From YA12-FULL-51-18 sp041665305 (lineage in GTDB: Bacteria; Elusimicrobiota; Elusimicrobia; Elusimicrobiales; UBA9959): a stretch of DNA of 64,000 nucleotides. Positions 31,739 to 40,610 of the stretch are shown piece by piece. The stretch is from NCBI GenBank assembly GCA_041665305.1, contig JBAYJD010000005.1, forward strand, positions 22,830 through 86,829. Reading direction: 5' to 3'. The translations under genes were made by a program, and so were the position numbers. Numbering within the stretch: position 1 is the first letter of the stretch; every line of letters starts with the position of its first letter. Below the pieces are notes generated by a model. That model was given only the letters and a program-made list of their open reading frames with translations. It was not told where the DNA came from and did no database searches.

Positions 31739-33274
31739 ATGTTGGCCAAAATATCGAGTCTGGGAATAAGGGGCATAGACGGGTTTCCCGTTTCGGTGGA
31801 AGTGGATGTGGCAAACGGGCTGCCGACTTTTGCCATTGTGGGGCTGGCGGATACCGAGGTAAAAGAGTCCAAGGAAAGAGTGGTCTCGGCCATCCGCAAT
31901 TCCGGTTTTGATTTCCCTCCAAAAAGAATAACCGTGAATTTATCCCCGGCGGAGCTGAAAAAAAGCGGCACGCATTTCGATCTGCCCATAGCGCTGGGGA
32001 TCCTGGCCGCCTGCGGAAAGCTTAAAAAGGCCGGACGCAGGCTTGAAAACACGGTTTTTGTCGGGGAACTGGCCCTGGACGGGGAGATCCGTCCTGTGAC
32101 CGGCCTTTTGCCGATGATGCTGGCCTTGTCTGAAACTAAAACCGTGGAAGCGATAGTCCCCGCCGCTAACAGCGTGGAAGCGGCCGTTTCCGGAGTGCCG
32201 GCCTTTAATGCCGCCAGCCTTAAAACCCTGGTTTCCGCTTTAACCGCCCGGACGGAACTGGACCGTTGCGTAAATACCGCCGCCTGCCCCGGAGAGGAAC
32301 CGTCTTTTGCGGGAGGCGATTTTTCGGAAGTCAAAGGCCAGGCATTCGCCAAACGCGCGCTTGAGATAGCGGCGGCAGGCGGCCACAACATCCTGATGAT
32401 CGGGCCGCCGGGTTCCGGCAAATCCATGCTGGCCAAAAGATTCGCCGGCATCATGCCGCCGATAACGAACGAGGAGGCTTTGGAGGTAACCAAGATCTAC
32501 TCCGTCTGCGGCTTAACGCGCGGCGGGAAACTTATACGATACAGGCCGTTCCGCGATCCTCACCACACAATAAGCGATATCGCTTTGGTCGGCGGAGGGA
32601 CAAGGCCGCGGCCCGGCGAAGTTTCTATGGCGCATAACGGCGTCTTGTTTCTGGATGAATTGGCGGAGTTTTCCCGTTCCAGTCTTGAAGTTCTTCGCGA
32701 ACCATTGGAAGCTTTTCAGGTGACCGTTTCCCGGGCGAAGGAAAGCGCCTGCTACCCCGCCCGCTTTACGCTTATAGCAGCGAGCAATCCATGTCCGTGC
32801 GGTTTCCTGGGGCATTCTGAGAAGCAATGTAGCTGCTCCCCGATCCAGGTGCAGAGATACCGGAATAAAATTTCCGGTCCGTTGCTGGACAGGATAGACC
32901 TGAACATCCAGCTTTCGCCGGTCCGCTACGCCCACTGGGCCCAGACCAGCGAAGGCGAAACTTCTTCCGTTATACGGAAACGGGTTATGTCTGCGAGGAA
33001 GCTTCAGGCGGAGCGCTTTACCGGCACCAAGACCACCGCCAACGCTTTTATGACCGTAAGTCAGATCAAAAAATTCTGCGCGATCCCATCCGAAGGCGGG
33101 AGCATACTGGAAGCCGCCATGAATAAGCTTGGTCTTTCCGCGCGCAGCCTGGATAAAATCTTAAAGGTTTCCAGGACCATCGCGGACCTGGAAGGCTCGC
33201 CCGTGATAAAAAAAGAATATTTGATGGAAGCGATCCAATACAGGAGTTTCGACCGGTCGGTTCTGCCGGTGTAG
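31739..33274 (+). CDS. comM: YifB/ComM Mg-chelatase-like AAA+ helicase
   Basis: 511 residues. The N-terminal domain (GLPTFAIVGLADTEVKESKERV, RITVNLSPAELKKSGTHFDLPIA) is diagnostic. Walker A is MIGPPGSGKSM and Walker B is VLFLDELAEF. The CPCGF-GH and CSC cysteines and the C-terminal LSARSLDKILKVSRTIADL segment are present. In Vibrio ComM is a branch-migration helicase for natural transformation. With dprA 2.7 kb downstream, DNA uptake and recombination are plausible. The protein is full length. Confidence 0.93.
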   Translation: MLAKISSLGIRGIDGFPVSVEVDVANGLPTFAIVGLADTEVKESKERVVSAIRNSGFDFPPKRITVNLSPAELKKSGTHFDLPIALGILAACGKLKKAGRRLENTVFVGELALDGEIRPVTGLLPMMLALSETKTVEAIVPAANSVEAAVSGVPAFNAASLKTLVSALTARTELDRCVNTAACPGEEPSFAGGDFSEVKGQAFAKRALEIAAAGGHNILMIGPPGSGKSMLAKRFAGIMPPITNEEALEVTKIYSVCGLTRGGKLIRYRPFRDPHHTISDIALVGGGTRPRPGEVSMAHNGVLFLDELAEFSRSSLEVLREPLEAFQVTVSRAKESACYPARFTLIAASNPCPCGFLGHSEKQCSCSPIQVQRYRNKISGPLLDRIDLNIQLSPVRYAHWAQTSEGETSSVIRKRVMSARKLQAERFTGTKTTANAFMTVSQIKKFCAIPSEGGSILEAAMNKLGLSARSLDKILKVSRTIADLEGSPVIKKEYLMEAIQYRSFDRSVLPV

Positions 33275-33663
33275 TGGATAATTATGTTTACCATTCGAAT
33301 AACTGAAGGGGGGCGCAAAATATTCGGCCTTAGAACATCGGAGAATCGCGTTGTCTATTGCGAGCGATGGAATATATAAAAATTACCGCAGTATCGTAAG
33401 ACGATTCTGCGCACAATAGGGAATACTTATTTAAAAGCAGAAATCGCGGCGGAAGCGATAATACGCAATATCGGCGCATTTGAAAGGGCTTAATTCATTC
33501 CGGCGGGATTTCCCAAAAGCCGCGCTTTACTGCGTGGCGCCTGTGCCGAGGGTGCGGATCATTGACGGGATCTCAATAGTGCCGTGGCAGGAAATTTTCG
33601 ATATTTTAGACCTTTGAAGGCTTTTGGACCTTAAATCAGACATTGTATACAAGTAATGTAAAC
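33275..33663. other. 389-bp gap with no convincing gene
   Basis: It is lower in G+C than its surroundings. It holds short broken frames only: a 32-codon frame from ATG 33284 and a roughly 40-codon frame ending near 33493 in other registers. These could be debris of a decayed gene. A promoter-like TTGGAC (33624-33629), 16 bp, TATACA (33646-33651) sits just before the next gene. Confidence 0.5.
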
Positions 33664-34455
33664 ATGAAATTATCTAGAAATTCGGTGTTGGCGCTCTATG
33701 CGGTGATAATGTCGGTTTTCCTATATGTCGGAATACGACTGGATCGCGCGGCCAACCCCGGGAAATACGGAGAGATAAGCGACCCCGTTGTGGCGGCGTG
33801 GGATGCTGATATACGGAAAAAATCTGTTTACGGCGGTTTTTTGATAATGATCGCCGCAACAATATACTCTTCGCTGGCCGGATCGCGGCGCGGTGGGAAG
33901 CTTAGGGAGCTGGCGGCGCAAATCGGGTTTTCGTACAGCGATTCTTTGCCTCCCGGCGCCAAAGCCGAATTTGAAGCCCTGGAACTGCTTGGATTTCCCG
34001 CTTCGGCCATGTATATTTTGAAAGTCTATGATGTGGTGGGCGGCAGTTTGAATTCCGTGCGGTTCCTGTCTTTTGAATACGAGTACTATCGTGCGATCAA
34101 GGGTAGAAATCGAGACAGCCATACCGTAGTCGCATTTATGGCGGATGGAAAATTTTTCCCGCGGTTCAGTCTGGCTCCGGCGAATATGCTGGATAAAGTA
34201 TTTCCGTATGCGGATGATAGATTCCCGGAGCGTCCGGAATTCCCAAAAAGCTGTATGGTAGTCGGGGAAGAGCAACCGATGAAAACGCTTTTTTCTCCTG
34301 AAAAAATAGATTTTTTCATCCGTAACAACGATTGGAGCCTGGCCGGATGCGGGAACTGGCTGTTGGTCTACAAAGCCGGCGTTCACCAGCCGCCCGACTG
34401 CTATATGCAGTTTTTGCAAGACGCAAAACAGGTTTTTGATGTCATCAGCGCCTGA
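33664..34455 (+). CDS. membrane protein of unknown function
   Basis: 263 residues from ATG 33664; an in-frame TTG at 33643 overlaps the likely -10 box. Two membrane helices (about 7-25 and 55-73) are followed by a cytosolic or periplasmic domain of about 185 residues that includes FSPEKIDFFIRNNDWSLAGCGNWLLVYKAG. That end resembles general sensor-less membrane proteins in which a small domain follows two helices; no family is recognised. It is A+T-richer than its neighbours, suggesting transfer. A hairpin overlaps its stop. Confidence 0.65.
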   Translation: MKLSRNSVLALYAVIMSVFLYVGIRLDRAANPGKYGEISDPVVAAWDADIRKKSVYGGFLIMIAATIYSSLAGSRRGGKLRELAAQIGFSYSDSLPPGAKAEFEALELLGFPASAMYILKVYDVVGGSLNSVRFLSFEYEYYRAIKGRNRDSHTVVAFMADGKFFPRFSLAPANMLDKVFPYADDRFPERPEFPKSCMVVGEEQPMKTLFSPEKIDFFIRNNDWSLAGCGNWLLVYKAGVHQPPDCYMQFLQDAKQVFDVISA

Positions 34456-34484
34456 TAAAATGCCGTTTTACGATATTTTATCAG
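34452..34484 (+). terminator. hairpin overlapping the stop codon
   Basis: CTGATAAAAT (34452-34461), which contains the stop codon, pairs with ATTTTATCAG (34475-34484). A terminator inside the coding end is compact but credible. Confidence 0.5.
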
Positions 34485-34728
34485 CCGGGTAGTTCCTCGC
34501 AGTTAGTCGGCGCGGAATAAACACACATGTCGACGCCATAACAATCGTTCCGGCCGGCGGGACATTGTCCCCGGCGAGGGACGCCGGAAATTCGCGCCGA
34601 AGCCTGATTTTTTGACATAATAAGGCGTATCTCGCGTGTGGAGCGCAGCCAAAGGCGGCGGGGATGCTGAAAGCCTTTTGACGGGTAATATGAAATACCG
34701 CGGCGCGGTATTTTATCTGGAGGAACTG

Positions 34729-35871
34729 ATGAGATCGATCATAATTGCCGGCATAATATCGGCGTTGGCCGCTTCCGCGCCGGCTCAGCAGGTCCGGCAG
34801 CCGGGGGATGAAAACAAACCGTCCGGCGGCGCCGAAAGCGCGCCGGTAGAGGAGATCCTATCCCTGTCGGACCTTGAAGCCGCCCCGGCCGCCGCGCCGG
34901 CGGCTGTCCCGGCCCAGGCGGAAACCGCCGCGGCTCCGGCCGTCTTGAAAACGGAGAAAAAACCGGCCAGGAAAAAAAAGATCATCGTGGCGGCCGTGCA
35001 GACAAGTACGGCGGCCGTCGCGGCCGCAAAACCTGCGGCGGCCGAGGCTGCCGTAGTGAAACCCGCCGTTTCGGTCGCGCCGGAAACGGAGAAAGCGCCG
35101 GCCGCGTCCGCGGGAGAAGGCGGGTTTATTGTCGCCAAAAAACACGAAGTCTCCAAAGGGGAAACTTTGTGGGACCTTTCCTATAAATACTACGGCGACC
35201 CTTTTAAGTGGGGAAAGATCTATAACGCCAACATGGATAGGATCTCCGATCCGGACCGGATCTATCCTGGGGAGGAAATAGAGATCCCGGAAATGGCTGA
35301 AACCGTCAAGCCGGTCCCTCTTCGGACCGCTGAGACGCGGGAGGCCGCAGAACCGGCCGCGCCTGCGGCGGCGGAAGGAACGGTTGAGACGCCCGTTGAA
35401 GAAGGCGCGCCCGCGGTCGTTGCCGAGGCCGCCAAAGATCATGCCTTGCCCGCTTCCGGCAAGGCCGCCGCTCCCGTTCCCGAGACGACGGACCTGTCGA
35501 TGGAGATGCCTGACGACCAGAAAGAATGGGCCGCGGGTATCACCACGATAGTGCCGGAGAATTGGAAGGAGGACGGGGTAATTATCTCAAAGATGGATGC
35601 CGGCACGGATTCTGAAAATGACAGCCTGACCTCGCCCGGGGATCTGGTGCGCATAAAGGTCTGGAAACCGGCCTCTTTCCAGCCCGGAGAAAGGATCTAC
35701 GCATATATGAGAGGCTCGGTAGCTTATGATAAAAAGACCATCAAAAAACTCGGTCTTGAACTTCAGAAAACGGGTGTTCTGGAGGTCCTGAGCGTTGAGC
35801 ATAATATCGTTAATGCCCGCATTCTTAATTCCAACACCTCGGTAGACAGCGGGCAGGTGGTCAAAATATAG
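34729..35871 (+). CDS. secreted LysM-domain protein with Ala/Pro-rich linkers
   Basis: 380 residues from ATG 34729, which has a GGAGGAA site; the open frame upstream is not coding. A signal peptide (MRSIIIAGIISALAASAPA) precedes an Ala/Pro/Lys-rich linker. One LysM domain (about 138-185) runs from KHEVSKGETLWDLSYKYYGD to RIYPGEEIEIPEM. A second low-complexity linker leads to a beta-rich end domain (about 295-380). LysM binds peptidoglycan, so the protein should sit in the periplasm on the cell wall. Confidence 0.85.
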   Translation: MRSIIIAGIISALAASAPAQQVRQPGDENKPSGGAESAPVEEILSLSDLEAAPAAAPAAVPAQAETAAAPAVLKTEKKPARKKKIIVAAVQTSTAAVAAAKPAAAEAAVVKPAVSVAPETEKAPAASAGEGGFIVAKKHEVSKGETLWDLSYKYYGDPFKWGKIYNANMDRISDPDRIYPGEEIEIPEMAETVKPVPLRTAETREAAEPAAPAAAEGTVETPVEEGAPAVVAEAAKDHALPASGKAAAPVPETTDLSMEMPDDQKEWAAGITTIVPENWKEDGVIISKMDAGTDSENDSLTSPGDLVRIKVWKPASFQPGERIYAYMRGSVAYDKKTIKKLGLELQKTGVLEVLSVEHNIVNARILNSNTSVDSGQVVKI

Positions 35872-35878
35872 CAGGGTA

Positions 35879-35980
35879 GGCTGAAGGCTAAAGGCTAAAG
35901 GCTGAAGGTCAAAGGCCGGCGGCCTGTGAGAAATATGCTGTAAACTTCAGCCTTCAGTCCGCAGCCTTCAGCCCGTTTTT
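35879..35980 (+). repeat. heptamer repeats in inverted arms, terminator-like
   Basis: Five 7-bp units of the type GGCTGAA/GGCTAAA run at 35879-35913. A reverse-complement array built on CTTCAGC runs at 35945-35973. The arms can fold together and are followed by TTTTT (35976-35980). It lies between the LysM gene and dprA and probably ends LysM transcription. Confidence 0.6.
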
Positions 35981-35989
35981 GGGGGGCGA

Positions 35990-37117
35990 ATGAACGGGAA
36001 TACCGAAGAAGAGACCCTGGCGCGGGTCCGGCTGAACGCCGTTGCCTGTATGCGCACCGATTGGCTGCTGAGGCTGATCACGGCGTACGGCGGCGCGCTG
36101 GAGGTGCTCTCCAAAAGCGCCGCCGATCTTTCCGCCGACGGCGGAGCATCTCCTGAAATTATCTCCAGCTTTATGGCGGAGCTTGCGGCCGCGGATCCCC
36201 ATAAAGAACTTGAAGCCGCCCGGAAAGCCGGCGTCCGGGTGCTGACCGCGCCGGACAAGGATTATCCGGAACTCCTTAAAACGATCTATGATCCGCCTCT
36301 CGCTCTTTATGTCAAAGGGAAATTGGCGCCCGGCAGCGTGCCGGTCGGGATCGTCGGTACGCGCAGGCCCACCGATTACGGCGCGCGGAGCGCGGCCGGC
36401 TTGTCTCGCGGACTGGTAAAAGCCGGCCTGACCGTGGTAAGCGGCCTGGCCCGGGGCGTGGACACCATAGCCCACGAGGCGGCTGTCGGCGCCGGCGGTA
36501 CGACCTGGGCGGTGATGGGCACGGGACTGGGGATGGTGTATCCCCCCGAAAATAAAAAGCTTGCGGAAAGAATTCTTGAGGGCGGAGGGGCGCTGGTGTC
36601 GGAATTTCCGATGGCCGACGGACCCAGACCGGCGCATTTTCCGAGGCGCAACCGCATAATTTCGGGCCTGTCCCATGCCACCGTGGTCATTGAGGGGGAT
36701 TTTAAGTCCGGCTCGCTTATAACCGCGAAGGCCGCGCTGGAACAGGGGCGGGAAGTCCTGGCCCTGCCCGGTCCCGTAGACAGCGTGATGAGCCGCGGGC
36801 CCAATATGCTGATCAAGAACGGGGCGGCCCTGGTGGAGGATGCGGAGGATGTTATATCGGCGCTGCCGGCGGATGTTCTGTTCGGGCTTGTTTTACCACG
36901 CCGGTCCCGTAAGGAGGCGACGGTATGCTTGAGCGGGTTGTCGCCGGACGCCAGGGCCGCGCATGAGACGATAGCCAGGGGCGAGGGCGGGCTGACGGTG
37001 GACGGGCTGGTGGAGGCGCTGGGCTGGCCGGTGCAGAGGGCGGCTGCCGCGTTATTCGAACTAGAGGCCTCCTCTCTGATAATCCAAAGCGCCGATAAAT
37101 ATAAGCTCACGGTTTAA
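35990..37117 (+). CDS. dprA: DNA-processing protein DprA (Smf)
   Basis: 375 residues. The Rossmann-like core has GIVGTRRPTDYGA, VVSGLARGVDTIAHEAA, GTGLGMVYPPEN, PRRNRIISGLSHATVVIEG and SGSLITAKAALEQGREVLALPG. A C-terminal winged helix follows (LTVDGLVEALGWPVQRAAAAL). DprA loads RecA on incoming single-stranded DNA in natural transformation. It is complete and close to comM. Confidence 0.95.
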   Translation: MNGNTEEETLARVRLNAVACMRTDWLLRLITAYGGALEVLSKSAADLSADGGASPEIISSFMAELAAADPHKELEAARKAGVRVLTAPDKDYPELLKTIYDPPLALYVKGKLAPGSVPVGIVGTRRPTDYGARSAAGLSRGLVKAGLTVVSGLARGVDTIAHEAAVGAGGTTWAVMGTGLGMVYPPENKKLAERILEGGGALVSEFPMADGPRPAHFPRRNRIISGLSHATVVIEGDFKSGSLITAKAALEQGREVLALPGPVDSVMSRGPNMLIKNGAALVEDAEDVISALPADVLFGLVLPRRSRKEATVCLSGLSPDARAAHETIARGEGGLTVDGLVEALGWPVQRAAAALFELEASSLIIQSADKYKLTV

Positions 37118-37136
37118 TAATACTGTAATAAGTATT

Positions 37137-37145
37137 TGTTATAAT
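37137..37145 (+). promoter_or_regulatory. extended -10 promoter element for the GNAT gene
   Basis: TG at 37137-37138, one base, then TATAAT at 37140-37145, an extended -10 motif. It lies 28 bp before the ATG, which has a GGAGG site between. There is no clear -35 box. Confidence 0.5.
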
Positions 37146-37172
37146 CGTCGATATGGAGGCGTCCGCATAGAT

Positions 37173-38504
37173 ATGTCCGAGGATTTTCCCGTCGCGGTGA
37201 TCTTTTATCTGAAGGATCCGCGGCTGCGCGCTCTTGCGGAAAGCAATCTCCGTTCGCTCTGCGGACCCGTCCATCCTTTTGATCTTCCCGGGGAAAATCT
37301 CGTTTTTGCCCCGTCTTTAACCGGTTCGCGGGAAGAGTTCGGTTCGCGGCTTATTGAGGTGCTTTTTTCAAAAAAAGGCCTTCACGCGATCGTAATCTCG
37401 GACCAGCTTGTGGAGTTCCAGGGCGATGGAAGGTTCACCACCTCCAATCCCGCCGATGTCGCTTTGGAAAGTTTTTACTCCAACAACCGTTTATGCAGCC
37501 TTATCGCTTTGAGTTCCGAAGAGCTGCCGGATATCCCCGGGATCACTCTTTCGCTCAATCAGGGCGCCTGCACTCCGGAGGCGCTGCGCGCTCTTATTGT
37601 GAAAGCCGGCACCCGGCTTTACCTGCTTTCGCCGGTAACCGGCGCCCAGTCGGGCTCGCTCCGGGAAACGACCGTGCGCGTCCAGGTCGCGCAGGATCCG
37701 CAGGACCTGCGCCAGATCATGCGCCTCCGACACAGGGTTTACGGGATGACCGGCTATCTGGATTCGGAGACCGAGAAGAATCCGCTGGGCCTTGAGATGG
37801 ACTATCACGACGGTTCGGCCGTTCAGCTCCTGGCAAGGGACGAAGCCGCCGGCCGCATAGCAGGCGTTCTGCGCATGATCTTCGCCAATAAGCCCTGGGG
37901 CGCGGTGGATTCCGTTTTCGGCCCCTTCAGCGAGATCTTTGAGGCCCAGCGCGGCTGGTACAGGGAGCTGGTGGACGAAGTCGGCTCCGGCCCCATGCGG
38001 GAACGCCTTCTTAAACCAGGCGGCGCGCCTTTGCCGCTTTTGCAGAATCTGCGGGTAAAGGATATTTCAGAATGGCGAAGAATAGTCGACGGAGTCGAGG
38101 TCAGCCGGATCATCGTCGCTCCCGAGTACCGCGGGCTGGCCGTCGCCAAGCTTCTCACCCGTCTGGCTATAGCCGCCGTCTATGATATGGGCAAAAATCT
38201 TGTGGTGGGGGAATGCCAGCCCGTGCATATGGCCATGTACAGAAAACTGGGTTTCAAAGCGATAGAAGCCGAGGAAGGACGCATCCAGCACTCTTCGGGA
38301 ACTTACAGGTTCTGTTCCGGCCAGCGGATCATTATCGACCTCAGGGAAGGCATGAACGAGAAGGTCTCCCACATAGCGCGCGGGGATCTTTCTCTCGTGC
38401 GTCTCGCCAATAAGGAACTGCTCAGCGCGCGGCACCCGTCGTTCACGGTGCGGCTCGGACAATACCAGGTTAAACCGGTGGATCCCGCCCAGGAGGACGC
38501 ATGA
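37173..38504 (+). CDS. autoinducer-synthase/FeeM-like GNAT protein with receiver-like N-terminus
   Basis: 443 residues. Residues 1-165 look like a degenerate receiver-type alpha/beta domain without a clear phospho-aspartate. Residues about 175-390 form a GNAT domain whose start (MRLRHRVYGMTGYLD, then GLEMDYHDGSAVQLLARDEAAGRIAGVLRMI) follows the LuxI/FeeM N-acyl-amino-acid synthase pattern. The IIVAPEYRGLAVAKLLTRL acyl-CoA/ACP loop comes later. It may make an N-acyl amino acid or a related signal. Its stop overlaps the next gene by 4 bp, so the two act together. Confidence 0.7.
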   Translation: MSEDFPVAVIFYLKDPRLRALAESNLRSLCGPVHPFDLPGENLVFAPSLTGSREEFGSRLIEVLFSKKGLHAIVISDQLVEFQGDGRFTTSNPADVALESFYSNNRLCSLIALSSEELPDIPGITLSLNQGACTPEALRALIVKAGTRLYLLSPVTGAQSGSLRETTVRVQVAQDPQDLRQIMRLRHRVYGMTGYLDSETEKNPLGLEMDYHDGSAVQLLARDEAAGRIAGVLRMIFANKPWGAVDSVFGPFSEIFEAQRGWYRELVDEVGSGPMRERLLKPGGAPLPLLQNLRVKDISEWRRIVDGVEVSRIIVAPEYRGLAVAKLLTRLAIAAVYDMGKNLVVGECQPVHMAMYRKLGFKAIEAEEGRIQHSSGTYRFCSGQRIIIDLREGMNEKVSHIARGDLSLVRLANKELLSARHPSFTVRLGQYQVKPVDPAQEDA

Positions 38505-40480
38505 ACGCGCATGATAGAAAAGAAGAACAGGCGGTTCGCCCTTTTATACGGGATCTGCGCAGGCCCGTTCTGGATCTGATAGGTCCGACATATCTGCTGG
38601 ATGAAAGCTACTGCCTTTTGGACTGGAATCCCGCTTTTGAGGAGCTTTTCGCCAAAGAATTCGGCTTATTTATAGGCACGCATATCACCGCGCTTATGAA
38701 CCACATGGATAACGGCGCGGAGGTCATAGACCGTTCCCTAAATATCTTCAGGACCGCCGATGTCCCTTTAACCCATTGCGAAGTTTTTACTCTGCGCCAT
38801 CCCCGATTCGGAGCCGTTACCACGCAAAAAATAGCGGGCCAGATCATGGATGAGCGGGGCCGGACAAAAGCCTGGGTGGTAAGCCTGAATGTCCTTAACG
38901 CCGACCGGATGCAGGAGCTTTGGCTGGAACTGATGGCGGCCATAGAAAGGGAGGTGGCTTGGTCGCAGTACGCGGTGGCCTATGACAGGGTCTTCGAAGC
39001 CAGCCCCGGCCACGAAACGGTCCTGGAGAAGGCTCTGACGGGCCTGGCGGGCGGCGCGGAGTGTCTGCATGTCGGTATAGGCACCGGCACGCCGCTTTTG
39101 CGGCAGTTGAAAGAGGGCGGCGGCCGCATCTGGGCGCTGGAGCCGAATGAAACCCTGCTTGAATTTTTCCGCAAAAAGCTCGGCGCGCAACAGCGGCTTC
39201 TGCGCGCTGATTACGGGCCCCGCCTGAAGGCGAGCAAGGGCCGCCCCCGGAATATTTCGTTGTTTTCCCCCGGTCATTTCGATTCGATCGTGATGTTCGA
39301 CGGGCATTATCGCGCGGACGACATCCTCCGCGTGCTTGAGGAGTCGCACAGGGTGCTTAAGAAGGACGGGCTCCTTTCCTGGACCACCTTCTCAAAGGAA
39401 ACGGATTTTGAAAAGTTCTTCGGCTCGTTCGGCGCGCAGGGAGGCGCGGACCTCAAAGAGCTTCGACCCTGGCTGGCGGCCTATCAGGAAGCCCTTAAGC
39501 GCCTTGACCCGCGGATCCGGAGCCTGAGTCCGGGACAGATAGAGGGCCTGCTTGCGGACGCGGGTTTTGAGGTGGCAAGCATGGAAAATATCGACTTTCA
39601 GGGCGGCTGTCTGTCCATCAAAGCCGCGCGGGCGGAGAAGGAAACTTCCAGGCATTCTTCGCGCGCGGCGCGCGGCGGGGTGCGCATTACCACGCTTGAG
39701 GGCGGGGTGCTGGACCTTGAGAAAGCCGATTCCAGGCGCATTTATGACGAGCTCCTGCGCATCCAGGCGCGGGTGACTTTCGCCGACGACCTGAAGTATC
39801 TTGTGGACGAACCGGCTTGGAACAGCAGCACGGAGATCCTGGAGCTGGGCTGCGGCCCCGGCTACTTCCTGGCCAATCTCGCCAGATACTTCCCCCAGAA
39901 GCGGTTTTTAGGCGTGGATGTGGATAAAGGTTTTGTGGACGCGGCCTGCAGGCGGCACGGCGCGGAACTCTCCAACGCCGCCTTCGATACGCAAAATATT
40001 TATGAGTGGCGCCCGGAGCGGAAATTCGATTATATCCTGCTGCGGTTCGTAGCCCAGCATCTCCCGGACCATCCGGCCCTTCTGGCCAGGCTTAAAGAGC
40101 TGCTGCGCCCGGACGGCCGCGTACTCGTCATAGAGTCGGCGGATAAATACGCCTACAAGTTCGTTCCCCGCGTGCCGGCCCTGGAGGATGTTTTTACGCA
40201 GATGGCGTCCAAGGAAAAGAACGACCGCGAGGCCGCCTCTCATCTTATGGCCCTGAAATTTATGAAAACCATCGGCTACCAGAAAATGCTGATCTCTTCC
40301 ATGGGGGAGGAGCGGGCTCATCTTTTTGCCAACTGGTTCCTGCTGATCGCCGCCTTGGTGCGCAGGGAGCACGGCGCGCAGGTGGACCTGGGCAGACTGG
40401 CGCTGGAATTTCATAAATGGAAAGAGGATAAGCACAGTTACGGCCACTGGAGCCTGGAATACCTGCTGCTCGGCAAATAA
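38501..40480 (+). CDS. PAS domain fused to two SAM methyltransferase domains
   Basis: 659 residues. A PAS-like sensor (about 20-145, PTYLLDESYCLLDWNPAFEELF) is followed by methyltransferase domain 1 (about 165-380, CLHVGIGTGTPLLRQL, then a long non-standard core). Domain 2 (about 425-580) has ILELGCGPGYFLANLA and FLGVDVDKGF, with LRFVAQHLPD. No membrane segment. Joined by a 4-bp overlap to the FeeM-like gene, it could methylate that enzyme's product. The double-domain layout is unusual. Confidence 0.75.
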   Translation: MNAHDRKEEQAVRPFIRDLRRPVLDLIGPTYLLDESYCLLDWNPAFEELFAKEFGLFIGTHITALMNHMDNGAEVIDRSLNIFRTADVPLTHCEVFTLRHPRFGAVTTQKIAGQIMDERGRTKAWVVSLNVLNADRMQELWLELMAAIEREVAWSQYAVAYDRVFEASPGHETVLEKALTGLAGGAECLHVGIGTGTPLLRQLKEGGGRIWALEPNETLLEFFRKKLGAQQRLLRADYGPRLKASKGRPRNISLFSPGHFDSIVMFDGHYRADDILRVLEESHRVLKKDGLLSWTTFSKETDFEKFFGSFGAQGGADLKELRPWLAAYQEALKRLDPRIRSLSPGQIEGLLADAGFEVASMENIDFQGGCLSIKAARAEKETSRHSSRAARGGVRITTLEGGVLDLEKADSRRIYDELLRIQARVTFADDLKYLVDEPAWNSSTEILELGCGPGYFLANLARYFPQKRFLGVDVDKGFVDAACRRHGAELSNAAFDTQNIYEWRPERKFDYILLRFVAQHLPDHPALLARLKELLRPDGRVLVIESADKYAYKFVPRVPALEDVFTQMASKEKNDREAASHLMALKFMKTIGYQKMLISSMGEERAHLFANWFLLIAALVRREHGAQVDLGRLALEFHKWKEDKHSYGHWSLEYLLLGK

Positions 40481-40610
40481 AAATTTTCGCCGCAATTTTT
40501 TTTGGGATTCTTATCGCCTTGGACCGTAAAAAAGTATAAAATATAGCTTCCGTCAATTTAATCAGCCCCGGCACGGGCCCGCGGCTGAGCATTTAAGGGA
40601 TTTATATATC

